Positions 39,319 to 48,259 of a stretch of DNA of 64,000 bases are shown here, one piece after another; within the stretch, counting starts at the first letter, position 1, and each line of letters opens with the position of its first letter. The notes below the pieces were generated by a model. That model was not told the DNA's origin and searched no databases. It saw nothing but the letters and a program-made list of their open reading frames with translations. Position numbers and translations under genes: made by a program. Source of the DNA: Opitutia bacterium (lineage in GTDB: Bacteria > Verrucomicrobiota > Verrucomicrobiia > Opitutales > Opitutaceae); the NCBI GenBank assembly GCA_016187925.1, contig JACPIS010000021.1, forward strand, positions 62,001-126,000, written 5' to 3'.

Positions 39319-42300
39319 GTGCGTAAGCCCGCCGTCTCCCACCGCGAAATCCCCCGACCCCTGGCGCCCAAGGCGCTGTTGCAGCTGCTCGCGCTCGGAT
39401 TGATCGGTCTCTCGGCCCCGCGGGCTTTCGCCCAGCCGGCCGCGCCCATCGATGTCGCCGCGGTCCGCCAGCGCGCGGACAAGGGCGACCCCGACGCGCT
39501 GAACACCCTCGGCAATCTCGCGACGGCCGGGCAGGGCGGGTTCCCGCAGGACTATGCCGAGGCGCTGAAATGGTACCGGGCCGCGGCGGAGAAAGGCTAC
39601 GCCCCGGCGCAGTTCAATCTCGGCCTGGCTTACGAACTCGGGCGCGGCGTGCCGACCGATGCGAAGCAGGCTTTCCGTTATTACCTGATGGCGGCGGAGC
39701 AGGGCTTCGGTCCCGCGCAGTTCAACGTCGGCAACATGTACGCCGCGGGCCAGACCGTGGCGCAGGATTTTTTCGAGGCCAACGTCTGGTACAAGCAGGC
39801 CGCCGACAAGGGTATCGTCGAGGCGCAGTTCAACCTCGGTCTGGTCTACGAGGCCGGCCGCGGCATCAAGAAGGACGAGACCCAGGCGGCCATCTGGTAC
39901 AAGGTCGCCGCCGACCGCGGCTTCGCGCGCGCGCAGTACAACCTCGGCTTGCTTTACGAGGACGGCCGCGGCGTGCCGCAAAACGATGCGGCGGCGGTCG
40001 CGCTCTACCAGAAGGCGGCGGAGCAGGGCTTCAGCCCCGCGCAAAACAATCTTGGCCTGATGTATTTCGCCGGCCGCGGCGGATTGAAGGCCGATCCATC
40101 ACTCGCCCACGCGTGGCTGAGCCTCGCCGTCGAGGGCGGCGCCACCCCGCAGGGTCGTGATGCCGTGGCGAAGTCGCTGGATACCGCACAGCTCGCGCAG
40201 GCCGGGCAGCGTCTGGCCGAACTGCGTCAAAATCTGGGCCACGCCGTCGCTCCCGCGGCGGCGCAGGCTTCGGCCGCCCCGGTCGTGCCCGCGGTTTCCG
40301 GCTCGGACAACACCGCCGCGCTCACCGCGCAGGTGCGCCAGCTCACCGAGGCATTGCAGCGCGCGCAGGAGGCCAACAACCGCTTCGTCGAGATCAACCA
40401 GCAGCTTGCCCTCGAGAAAACCCAGTCCGAGGACCATGCCGCGCGCGACGCCGCCGAGAAGAGCCAGCTCATCACCCGGCAGCGCGAGCAGCTGGAGGCG
40501 GCGACGAAGCGCGCCGAGCAGCTGGCACTTCAGCTCGGCGAAACCGTTGCCGCCCGGCAGAAGATCGAGACCGAGAAAGCCGATCTCGAACGCTGGTCCA
40601 AATCCCTCGAGCAGTCACTCAACGACAGCAATGCCAAGCAGGCCGGCGGAAGCGATGAGTTGGGGAAGCTCCGCCAGCAACTCGTGGACGTGCGCCAGAA
40701 ATTGCAGGAAGCGTCGGCCAAGGACGCGCGCATTGCCGAGCTGACCGAGAACATCTCCCGCCTGCAGGACGATCTGGCGAAGTCCCGCCAGACCACCTCC
40801 AGCACCACCGCCGAGAAGTCCGTCGCGCCGGACGTGCGGGCCTTGCAGGATGAAATCGCGCGTCTGCGGCGCACCGCTGCCGAGGCCGGCAGTCTCCGCG
40901 CCATGAACGACCGGTTGGAGAAGGAGAACAAGCGTCTCGCCGCCGGCTCGCCCGATAAGGAGGAGCTGGCCGGTCTCCGGAACCAGGCCGCTGATCTGCA
41001 GGCCCAGCTGACCGCCGCGCAAGCCGCCGCCACCAGCGCGCAGAGCGAGGGGGAGAAGCTCCGCGGCCAGCTCGCCGCCGCCGGACAGACGGGCGGCGAC
41101 AAGGACCAACAGCTGGCGCAGCTCCAGCGCGACCTCGACACGGCGCAACAGCAGGTGCGGCAGTTGTCCGAGCAGAATGCCAAGCTCGCCGCGGCCACGC
41201 CGCGCGACGACGCAGCCTTGGTGGCCGCGCGCAAGCAGGCCGGCGATTTGCAGGCCCAGCTGGCGACCGCCGAGGCTGATCGAGCCAGCATCCGCGAGGA
41301 TGCCCTCAAGATCCGGCAGGAGTTGGCGGACGCGCACGCCCAGCTCGCGGCCCAGCAGGCGGACAATCGGCAGCTGCAGGCGCAGTTGAAGTCCGCCGGT
41401 GAAAACAATTCGACTTCCGGGGCGGCCACTGCGGAGCTGCAGACGAAACTCAAGGCGGCCGAGGCCGCCGTTGCGCAGTCCGAGGGACGCCTTGCCGAGC
41501 TGCAAAAGCAATTGGGCGACATCCGGGCCGCGCAGACCACGGCGCGCGAGGAGGCCGGCCGGACCCTGGCGGACCTGCTCAGCGTCCGGCAGTCGCTCAA
41601 GGACAAACAGACCGAGGCCCGCCAACTGGCCGACGCGAACGCCCGCCTCAAGAGTGATCTCGCCACGGCCCAGCAAGCCGGCAAGGGCAGCACGAGCGCC
41701 CAGAAGGAGTTGGCGGCGCTGCGGACCCAGGTGGAGGAATTGATCGCGGAGAACCATCGCCTCACCGATGCGGCGGGCAAAAGCGGCGCGGGGACGGCCG
41801 ATCTGCGCCGGCAGCTCGCCGAGGCCAACCAAGCTTTGGAAAAGAGCGGGGCCAGCGTGGCGGAGTTGACCGGGACGAATGAACGCTTGGAAAAAGAACT
41901 GGCCGCGGCCAGGCAACAGGCCGAGCAGGCCGCCGCGCCGAGCGAGGAGCTGTTGCGCTTGCGGCGCACGGCGGACGAAATCACCGCGCTGCGGAGCGAG
42001 AACCAGCGGCTCAAGGCCGCCACCGCCGACACGAGCGCGCTCGACGCCGCGAAGGCGCAGGTCGCCGACCTGCAGAAGCAGCTCGACGAAGCGCGCGTCG
42101 TGACGGTTCGCACCCGGCCCGGGGCCGAGGAGGAGGCGCTGAAGAAACAGCTGGCCGACGCCAACGCGGCCGTGGAAAAACTGAACGCGCAGGTGGCCGA
42201 TCTCACCGGGACGAACGACCGGCTGACCAAGGATCTCGACAACGCGAAGAAGACCGCCGAGGCCGCGCTCGCCGCCCAGTCGCAGGCCGTCGCCGCCAAT

Positions 42301-43632
42301 CAAAACGATGCCTTCAAGACCGAGATCAACACGCTGCAGGCCCGCATCAAGGAGCTCGAGGCGTCGGGCGAGGAGGAGCGCAATGCCACCGCGAAGGAGA
42401 TAGGCAATCTGGCCGGCCAGCTCACGCGGGCGCGGGAAACGAACAAATCGCTCACCGAAGCCAATCGCGCGCTACTTTCCGCCAAGCAGGCCGACGACGC
42501 CCCCAACCGCGCCGAGTTCGAGCAGGCGCAAGCCAAAGTGCGCGACCTCATCGCCGCGGGTGAGGAGATGCGTCGCCAGGTGCAGCAGCTCTCCGATGCC
42601 AACGAAAAGGCGTCGACCGAGCGCGATGCCCTGAAGCAGCAGCTGGCCGACGCGCAAAAGGAGGCCGATTCGCACGGCACCTCCGTTGCGGAACTGACCG
42701 GCACCAACCAGAAACTCGAGCAGGAGCGCAGCAATCTCAAGCAGCAGGTCGACACGTTGACCGCACAGCTGGCGGCAGCGCAAAAGAGTACGAGCGCCGC
42801 GTCGGGCAAGCTCGCCGAGGAAAAGACGGCGTTGCAGGAGCGGCTCGAGGCCGTGGGCGGCCAGCTCATCAAGGCGCAGGCCGACGTGGATTCGCTCCAG
42901 AAGGAACTCGCCGACACGCAGGCCAAGGCCCTGGCGGAGAAGCAGACGGCCGACAAGGCGCAGGCTGATCTCGCCGCCTTGCAGACCCGCGCCGCCGAGG
43001 CCGAGAAGGCCGCCGTGTCGCACAACACTTCCGTGACCGAGCTGACCGAGGCCAACACCAAGCTGGAGGCCCAGGTCGCCGACCTGCGAAAGCAGCTGGA
43101 GGCACAGCGCACCGAGGCGGCGCGGCTGGGCCAGGTGGCGCGCAGCGCGGATCTTTCCCGCGGCGAGGCCGAGCGCAACGCGACGGCGAACGTCAACGCC
43201 ATGGCCGGCCAGTTGGTCGAGGTCCGGCGCGACTTGGAGAATCTCCGTGCGGCCAACGCCCGGTTGATCGAGGCCAACACCGCCCTCGAACGCGAACGCG
43301 CCACGACGATGGTGCAGCTGCGCGAGGAGAACCGCTCGCTGACGGCGCGGCTCACCCAGGCCCAGGGCACGCTTGACCAGATCGCCGCGGCGGCCCGGCT
43401 CGGCACGCCTGCCGCACAGATCGCGTCGGGCGGCGCGGTGCCGACCGTGCGCACGAGCCCGGCCGTCGCCGAGGCGCGCTTTCACACGGTGGTGGAGGGC
43501 GATTCGCTCTCGCGTATCAGCCTCCGTTACTACGGCACGGCGAACCGCTGGCAGGAAATCTACAACGCCAATCGCGATCTGCTGCAGGGCTCCAGCGCCC
43601 TGCGCGTCGGCATGCAGCTGCGGATTCCCTAA
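39319..43632 (+). CDS. Giant Sel1-repeat / coiled-coil / LysM envelope protein
   Basis: 1437 residues from a GTG start, with a signal peptide ending AFAQ (about residue 35). Residues ~55-290 are Sel1-type TPR repeats (units like ADKGIVEAQFNLGLVYEAGRGI). Roughly 310-1370 is one very long heptad-rich coiled coil, rich in A, Q, E and K, with recurring ELTGTN and AELRRQLAEA units. The last ~50 residues are a LysM domain (FHTVVEGDSLSRISLRYYGTANRWQEIYNAN). It is probably periplasmic, anchored to peptidoglycan by LysM, with Sel1 as a protein-binding module. The coiled coil could span well over 100 nm, more than the periplasm, so it must fold back, multimerise or lie along the wall. Confidence 0.85.
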   Translation: MRKPAVSHREIPRPLAPKALLQLLALGLIGLSAPRAFAQPAAPIDVAAVRQRADKGDPDALNTLGNLATAGQGGFPQDYAEALKWYRAAAEKGYAPAQFNLGLAYELGRGVPTDAKQAFRYYLMAAEQGFGPAQFNVGNMYAAGQTVAQDFFEANVWYKQAADKGIVEAQFNLGLVYEAGRGIKKDETQAAIWYKVAADRGFARAQYNLGLLYEDGRGVPQNDAAAVALYQKAAEQGFSPAQNNLGLMYFAGRGGLKADPSLAHAWLSLAVEGGATPQGRDAVAKSLDTAQLAQAGQRLAELRQNLGHAVAPAAAQASAAPVVPAVSGSDNTAALTAQVRQLTEALQRAQEANNRFVEINQQLALEKTQSEDHAARDAAEKSQLITRQREQLEAATKRAEQLALQLGETVAARQKIETEKADLERWSKSLEQSLNDSNAKQAGGSDELGKLRQQLVDVRQKLQEASAKDARIAELTENISRLQDDLAKSRQTTSSTTAEKSVAPDVRALQDEIARLRRTAAEAGSLRAMNDRLEKENKRLAAGSPDKEELAGLRNQAADLQAQLTAAQAAATSAQSEGEKLRGQLAAAGQTGGDKDQQLAQLQRDLDTAQQQVRQLSEQNAKLAAATPRDDAALVAARKQAGDLQAQLATAEADRASIREDALKIRQELADAHAQLAAQQADNRQLQAQLKSAGENNSTSGAATAELQTKLKAAEAAVAQSEGRLAELQKQLGDIRAAQTTAREEAGRTLADLLSVRQSLKDKQTEARQLADANARLKSDLATAQQAGKGSTSAQKELAALRTQVEELIAENHRLTDAAGKSGAGTADLRRQLAEANQALEKSGASVAELTGTNERLEKELAAARQQAEQAAAPSEELLRLRRTADEITALRSENQRLKAATADTSALDAAKAQVADLQKQLDEARVVTVRTRPGAEEEALKKQLADANAAVEKLNAQVADLTGTNDRLTKDLDNAKKTAEAALAAQSQAVAANQNDAFKTEINTLQARIKELEASGEEERNATAKEIGNLAGQLTRARETNKSLTEANRALLSAKQADDAPNRAEFEQAQAKVRDLIAAGEEMRRQVQQLSDANEKASTERDALKQQLADAQKEADSHGTSVAELTGTNQKLEQERSNLKQQVDTLTAQLAAAQKSTSAASGKLAEEKTALQERLEAVGGQLIKAQADVDSLQKELADTQAKALAEKQTADKAQADLAALQTRAAEAEKAAVSHNTSVTELTEANTKLEAQVADLRKQLEAQRTEAARLGQVARSADLSRGEAERNATANVNAMAGQLVEVRRDLENLRAANARLIEANTALERERATTMVQLREENRSLTARLTQAQGTLDQIAAAARLGTPAAQIASGGAVPTVRTSPAVAEARFHTVVEGDSLSRISLRYYGTANRWQEIYNANRDLLQGSSALRVGMQLRIP

Positions 43633-43639
43633 AAGACGA

Positions 43640-43664
43640 AACCCGCACTTTGCGGGCGCGGGTT
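43640..43664 (+). terminator. Hairpin terminator of the Sel1/LysM gene
   Basis: AACCCGC (43640-43646) pairs with GCGGGTT (43658-43664), and an alternative inner stem CCCGCA/TGCGGG exists. It begins 8 bases after the stop codon. The T-run is weak (TTGTCTCT). Confidence 0.6.
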
Positions 43665-43718
43665 GTCTCTATGGTCAGGTTGAAATCAGGTGGCCGGAAG
43701 CGGCGCCCCCGTTCGGCC

Positions 43719-43952
43719 TCAGGCCACGGCGGTCTTGGAGCCCTGGCCGAGCAACTGTTGGAAAAACGAGTCGCGGCGGGCGCGGGCGGTATCGACGTCC
43801 TTCGTACCGAGGGAGCGGCGGATGCGCTCCTTGGTGAAGGGAGTCGGATAGACGGTGTAGTGGAGGAACCACGTTCCGTTGTTGTTCCAGAGGTGGTGGT
43901 TCGGGTTCTCCGGGTTGAGGCGGAGGGCGGGGAGGGTGATGACGTTGGACAT
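43719..43952 (-). CDS. Mini-protein resembling an integrase N-terminal (arm-binding) domain
   Basis: 77 residues. NGTWFLHYTVYPTPFTKERIRRSLGTKDVDTARARRDSFFQQLL resembles the N-terminal arm-type DNA-binding domain of tyrosine recombinases (beta sheet, then SLGTKD and a helix), but no core-binding or catalytic domain follows. It may be a free-standing DNA-binding relic or a small regulator. It is bordered by a Sel1/LysM terminator on one side and AT-richer non-coding DNA on the other. Confidence 0.6.
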   Translation of the reverse strand: MSNVITLPALRLNPENPNHHLWNNNGTWFLHYTVYPTPFTKERIRRSLGTKDVDTARARRDSFFQQLLGQGSKTAVA

Positions 43953-44351
43953 GATGCGTGAGCGGTTGATGGTTAGTTAATCGTTCGCGCATCAGGCTTT
44001 TTCCGGAAAACGAAAAGCCGCCTGAGGGCATCAGGCGGCTTTTTCGCTTTTTTGGAGGAGTTTTTTGTTCGAGGGTTTGATCCCTCGCACATCCGGGTGA
44101 CTTGCGTCACTCGAAACCACCGTGATCACTCCTAGACCCGGTTGGCAGAACCGCCTGTTGCCAGACGATCCTTTCCTGATGCAGTGCGGAAGTTGATAAA
44201 TCCCGTCGCCCAGCGCCAGATAATTTTTTCTGATACTGAGCAGTGCACCGGGCGACACGGAGGCAAAAATCTGTCATATCGTGGCTTACCAATGCACGGT
44301 TTTAGGAAAAATTTTCGATTTTAACCCAAATTCCAGATGCCCACTCAGCAC
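43953..44351. other. AT-richer non-coding stretch between pabBC and the integrase-like mini-gene
   Basis: 399 bases with no credible gene. It holds a strong bidirectional terminator (44013-44044), a CGAGGG/CCCTCG hairpin near 44070-44087 that looks like a tRNA T-arm without an acceptor stem, and a TTTTAGGAAAAATTTTCGATTTTAA tract near 44300. The composition differs from the neighbours and may mark an old insertion. Confidence 0.5.
44013..44044. terminator. Strong bidirectional intrinsic terminator
   Basis: AAAAGCCGCCTGA (44013-44025) and TCAGGCGGCTTTT (44031-44043) form a perfect 13-base stem around GGGCA, with T-runs on both strands. On the minus strand it could end transcripts from pabBC. 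Confidence 0.9.
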
Positions 44352-46571
44352 TCAAGGATGCAAACTGACGTTTTCGGCGTCCCGGTAGCCGGCCATGAAC
44401 GCCCGGGTGACGGGATTACGCTGGAGATTGAGAGCGCGTCCGTCGAGATGGGCGACCGGCATGACGCCGAGCAGGCTGTTGGTGAGAAAAACTTCATCGG
44501 CGTCCCGCAGCATTTGCTCGGAAATCGCGACCTCTTCGACCGGCGGTGCACCGGTGGCGAGCATCCGGGCACGCACGATGCCCGGCAGGATGCCGCTGTC
44601 GAGCGGCGGCGTGCAGACGCGTCCGGCCCGGACAACGAAGAGATTGCTCACGGTCCCTTCCAGCGCTTCGCCTGACGGGCTGATGAAGAGGGCCTCATCG
44701 CAGCCGGCGCCGCGCGCGTCACTGCGGGCTTTTTGGCAGGCCGCGCGGTCGAGCGCCTTGAGGCCGGCGAGAGGCGGCGCGTAGGCCGCTCCGCGCACAG
44801 TCAGCACGTTGAAGCCGCGCTCGTAGTCCGCCGCGGTGTAGCGGCTTTCGCCGGTGAGGATGAGCTCGCTGGCGCCGCCGGTGTAGGCGAAGACGACGAT
44901 CTTGAGCACGCCGTCGGCCGCGGGGTTGGCGGCGATCACGGCCGCGCAACGTGCGCGCAACTCCGCCGGCGCGGGGGCGTGTACCAGGCCGAGCGCGCGT
45001 ATCCCGTGGGCGAGGCGTGCGCAATGCTCGGCGAAAAACACCGGCTGTCCGCGCACGAGCTTGATGGTTTCAAAAACGCCGCGTCCGTCCGGAGGACCGT
45101 CGCCGAGCGGCGCGACGCGAGGATCGTCTTCGGCGAGCAGCCGGCCGTTGAGCATGACTTGGCGTCGGGCGGGCGAGGGCGAGGTGATCTCACCGAGCAG
45201 GGCGGCGCGCATGGCGCGGCCTTTGTCGAGTGTCTCCTGGTATTCCGCCTCGGGATCCGAATCGGCCACAATGCCGCCGCCGACGTGATAGTAAGCGCGG
45301 CCGCCGGTACAGAAGAGCGTGCGGATGGCGATGTTGAGTTCGGCGCTGCCGTCGAAACCGAGATAGCCGAAGGAGCCGGTGTAGAAGTGGCGGCGGTGCG
45401 GTTCGAGTTCGGCGATGATCTGCATGGCGCGGATCTTCGGCGCCCCAGTGATGGAGCCGCCGGGAAAGGCGGCGCGCAGGCAGTCGAAGACATCCGCGCC
45501 CGCGCACAGCCGGCCCGACACATCGGCGACGAGGTGAAACACGGTCGGATGCTCCTCGAGGTGATGCAGGTTGTCCACGCGGACGGAGCCGAACTCGCAG
45601 ACGCGGCCGAGATCGTTGCGCTCGAGGTCGACGATCATGAGCAGCTCGGCGCGGTCCTTCTCGCTGGCGAGCAACTCGGCGCGCAGGCGCGCGTCTTCGG
45701 CGGCGGTGCGGCCGCGCGGGCGGGTGCCCTTGATCGGCCGGGTGATCACGTGTCCGTCGCGCAGGCGCAGGAAGCGCTCGGGCGAGCTGCCGACGACCTG
45801 CCAGCGCCCGAAGTCGAAGTAACAGGAAAACGCCGCCGGGCTGCGCTCGCGCAGCCGGAGATAGAGCTCGGGCGCGGGGGCGGGCTGGGGCGTCGCGAAA
45901 CGCTGGGTCAAGTTCACCTGATAGACGTCGCCGGCGCCGATGTAGTCCTGGATGCGCGTGACGGCGCGCAGGTAGTCGGCCTTGGGAAACTCCGCCTGGG
46001 GCTCGGCTGGCGTGCTGGTTTCAGTTGTGACCGGGGCTGGCGCCGCCAGCGCTTCCCGTAAGGCCTGATCGAGTCGCGCAAGGATCGATTCGGCGTCGTC
46101 GGCGTTCACCGGATTGGCGGCGATCCAGGTTTTGCCGGAGTCGTGATCGAAAGCCAAGAAGCCATCGTAGAAACCGAAGCGCAGATCGGGCAGGCCGAGA
46201 TCGTCGGGACCGGTGTGCGCCGTGCGCCGCTCGAAACGTGTGCCGAATTCATACGCGAATCCGCCCACGGCTCCGCCGACAAAAGGCACCGGAGTCTTGG
46301 CCGTATCCGCGGGGCGGTAGCGGTGCAGCAGTTCGCGCAACACCTCGAGCGGGTCGCCGTGCCGCATCTCGCTCGTGCCATCGGCAGCCGTCAGCGTGAT
46401 ATTCGCGCCGGTCGCTTCGAGAGTGAGAAATGGCTCGAATCCGAGAAACGCCCAGCGACCGAGGCCGTCGCCCGTCCGCGCACTATCGAGAAAGAAGCAG
46501 CCACGCCGCCGCGCCAGCCGGGAGAAAATCTCCACCGGGGACAGGCGGCTGCTGGTTTCGCGGAGAAGCAT
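44352..46571 (-). CDS. pabBC: Aminodeoxychorismate synthase component I / aminodeoxychorismate lyase fusion
   Basis: 739 residues. The N-terminal ~460 residues are PabB (chorismate-binding): the family's PIKGTRPRG motif, with the lysine that attacks chorismate, IVDLERNDLGRVCEFGSV, GGSITGAPKIRAMQII and YYHVGGGIVADSDPEAEY. The C-terminal ~265 residues are PabC, a PLP fold IV enzyme: GVFETIKLVRG, the Schiff-base lysine region ACQKARSDARGAG, and LFISPSGEALEGTVSNLFV. Together they turn chorismate into 4-aminobenzoate for folate. The glutaminase PabA is not in the window. PabBC fusions are known in other bacteria. Confidence 0.95.
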   Translation of the reverse strand: MLLRETSSRLSPVEIFSRLARRRGCFFLDSARTGDGLGRWAFLGFEPFLTLEATGANITLTAADGTSEMRHGDPLEVLRELLHRYRPADTAKTPVPFVGGAVGGFAYEFGTRFERRTAHTGPDDLGLPDLRFGFYDGFLAFDHDSGKTWIAANPVNADDAESILARLDQALREALAAPAPVTTETSTPAEPQAEFPKADYLRAVTRIQDYIGAGDVYQVNLTQRFATPQPAPAPELYLRLRERSPAAFSCYFDFGRWQVVGSSPERFLRLRDGHVITRPIKGTRPRGRTAAEDARLRAELLASEKDRAELLMIVDLERNDLGRVCEFGSVRVDNLHHLEEHPTVFHLVADVSGRLCAGADVFDCLRAAFPGGSITGAPKIRAMQIIAELEPHRRHFYTGSFGYLGFDGSAELNIAIRTLFCTGGRAYYHVGGGIVADSDPEAEYQETLDKGRAMRAALLGEITSPSPARRQVMLNGRLLAEDDPRVAPLGDGPPDGRGVFETIKLVRGQPVFFAEHCARLAHGIRALGLVHAPAPAELRARCAAVIAANPAADGVLKIVVFAYTGGASELILTGESRYTAADYERGFNVLTVRGAAYAPPLAGLKALDRAACQKARSDARGAGCDEALFISPSGEALEGTVSNLFVVRAGRVCTPPLDSGILPGIVRARMLATGAPPVEEVAISEQMLRDADEVFLTNSLLGVMPVAHLDGRALNLQRNPVTRAFMAGYRDAENVSLHP

Positions 46572-46692
46572 GGGAGGAAACGCGTCCCCATTTGGCGCGA
46601 GTCGCCGCGCCCGGGCAAAGAATTTCGCTCAGGCATCGGGCCATAACCCGCCGGTCGTGCCGGCGCTGGTTCCCGCAAGCGACTGGGGAAAA

Positions 46693-47427
46693 TCACTCGA
46701 TTTTCCGCCACACGATATCTTCGTTGTTTCTCCGGACGATGCAGGCATCCACCTTGCCGTGGTCGTCCCGCCGGAACAGGACGCGGCCTTCCACGCCTTT
46801 GCGGAAAAAGAGATCGGGGGCCTCGAGGATGAGCGCGACGGGGGCGGCATTGCCCCGTTGCAGCTGGAGCTGCCCGTTGACGACGCTCACTTTCAAGGGG
46901 ACGCCGGGAGCGAGTTCGTAGTTGCCGGTGTAGTCGGGATATTTTGCCGGATCGGCGCGACCGGCGGGCGGATCCTCGTAGTAGCGCAGGACCTGGCCCG
47001 CGGCGATCTGCCAGACACCGTTGCGCAAGCGCCAGGTGTCGGTGGCGTGATACCGGGCGGTCAGAACCTGTCCATAGACCAGCTCGGTCTCGTCCAGTTC
47101 GTAGCTGAGGATGGCCACATCTTGGGCGATCCGGCTCTTGGCTCGGACGACTTTGATCACACCGGAGAAACCCGTCGGGAGGGGAGTGACATCCGCGACG
47201 AGCGCAGCCTTGTCCATGTCGCGCCCCTTCTCGTCGAAGTACAGGCAGTCCTCCGCGATATATTTCCGCCAGGGCTCCTTGTTTCCCGCGGCGACGGCAT
47301 CGAACAATTCCTGGGCGCGGCGGATCAATTCTTTCTCGGTAATGCTTTCCTGTGCCGGGAGTGAAGCGGTGATCGTAAGCGTGCCGATCCCGAGCAGCAG
47401 CGCAGAGAAAAGTGACTTTGCTTTCAT
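46693..47427 (-). CDS. Secreted SnoaL/DUF4440-like protein
   Basis: 244 residues. A signal peptide (MKAKSLFSALLLGIGTLTITASLPA) precedes an NTF2/SnoaL-like domain: KELIRRAQELFDAVAAGNKEPWRKYIAEDCLYFDEKGRDMDKAALVADV and a matching TDTWRLRNGVWQIAAGQ strand. A C-terminal beta-rich region like DUF3471 follows (YTGNYELAPGVPLKVSVVNGQLQLQ, RVLFRRDDHGKVDACIVRR). Such combinations occur in secreted proteins of unknown role. The ATG at 47427 places the signal peptide at the N-terminus; a start at 47544 would precede it with an implausible leader. Confidence 0.75.
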   Translation of the reverse strand: MKAKSLFSALLLGIGTLTITASLPAQESITEKELIRRAQELFDAVAAGNKEPWRKYIAEDCLYFDEKGRDMDKAALVADVTPLPTGFSGVIKVVRAKSRIAQDVAILSYELDETELVYGQVLTARYHATDTWRLRNGVWQIAAGQVLRYYEDPPAGRADPAKYPDYTGNYELAPGVPLKVSVVNGQLQLQRGNAAPVALILEAPDLFFRKGVEGRVLFRRDDHGKVDACIVRRNNEDIVWRKIE

Positions 47428-47533
47428 GCGCGCACACTTGCCTCCACCGTGACCCGCTTCAACGGCAGCGCGACCAAACGGCTGGCAGCCGGGTCGAAAA
47501 GCGCCGGGTAACTGATGCTGTTGGCAAAGAAAA

Positions 47534-47557
47534 AAGCCCGGCATGACGGCCGGGCTT
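47534..47557 (-). terminator. Rho-independent terminator downstream of the toxin-antitoxin pair
   Basis: AAGCCCGGC (47534-47542) and GCCGGGCTT (47549-47557) form a 9-base stem; on the minus strand it is followed by a T-run (TTTTTTCTTTG). It lies 64 bases after the toxin stop codon. Confidence 0.88.
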
Positions 47558-47620
47558 GAGATGAACCGTTGGGAGGTTGCTCAGGCCAGCTTGGGGCCGA
47601 GAATTTCGCTCAGGCCGTTT

Positions 47621-47941
47621 TCAGCGGCTCGCCGCGCGCAATTTCAGCAAGGCGCGGACCACCCGGGGATCGCTCCGCATGTCCAAGACAGCGACGATGG
47701 TGGTGACCTCTGGTTCGATCGCAAAGTAGACGCCGAAGTAGGTGCGGCGAATGATAGCCCGGCGGAAGAAACGGTGCTTTTTTGGGAATTGCTCGGGATT
47801 CCACTCAATCCAAGCCACGGCTTCCTTGAAGCGGCTGAGAAACTGGTCGGCTCCATTGGTCAGCCAAGAGTCGTAAAAATCCCGGGCGTAGCTCAGGTCA
47901 TGCTCGACCCACTCCAGGAACTCCACCGGCTGGCTTTTCAC
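47621..47941 (-). CDS. ParE/RelE-family toxin
   Basis: 106 residues with the RelE/ParE fold signature: VEFLEWVEHDLSYARDFYDSW, RFKEAVAWIEWNPEQFPK, FRRAIIRRTYFGVYFAIEPEVTTIVAVLDMRSDPR. Family members block gyrase (ParE) or cleave mRNA at the ribosome (RelE); the target here is not decided by the sequence. The start is a GTG overlapping the antitoxin stop codon by 4 bases (GTGA), the usual coupled arrangement. Confidence 0.9.
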   Translation of the reverse strand: MKSQPVEFLEWVEHDLSYARDFYDSWLTNGADQFLSRFKEAVAWIEWNPEQFPKKHRFFRRAIIRRTYFGVYFAIEPEVTTIVAVLDMRSDPRVVRALLKLRAASR

Positions 47942-48150
47942 GACCGGGCAAGGCGGCGCTCGAGTTCGGCGAGAGTGATTCGTTTTACTTTGCCCGCCTT
48001 GTAAGCGGTCCAGCGCTCATTGAGGATTTTCTTGTGGACCGGGTTGACCGGCAGGCTGTCGTCCACGCCGGAGAACCAGAGCTCCTCCGCCAGCTTCATC
48101 CGCTGGCGTTTGGGCAACTTGGTCAGCTCGGGAAAGTTGGCGAGGGTCAT
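47938..48150 (-). CDS. Antitoxin (addiction module component family)
   Basis: 70 residues. The pattern LTKLPKRQRMKLAEELWFSGVD, then NERWTAYKAGKVKRITLAELERRL, is that of the small addiction-module component antitoxins (TIGR02574-like) that precede ParE/RelE toxins. It should neutralise the toxin and may repress the operon. The toxin gene overlaps its end by 4 bases. Confidence 0.85.
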   Translation of the reverse strand: MTLANFPELTKLPKRQRMKLAEELWFSGVDDSLPVNPVHKKILNERWTAYKAGKVKRITLAELERRLARS

Positions 48151-48259
48151 GGCTGCAAAATACCCCGCCCATACAGGCGGTCAATCTCGGGTTGGCGTGC
48201 GATGCCGGGCGAGCATCGAGCTGAATATCACTATCCGCAGCCCGACCCTATTTCGGAGC

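Noticed and set aside
44060-44100. tRNA-like T-arm (GAGGG...CCCTC)
   Set aside because: No acceptor stem, anticodon arm or D-arm could be fitted on either strand.
44031-44258. 75-residue frame on the minus strand
   Set aside because: It crosses the terminator hairpin and has no domain or ribosome site; treated as chance.
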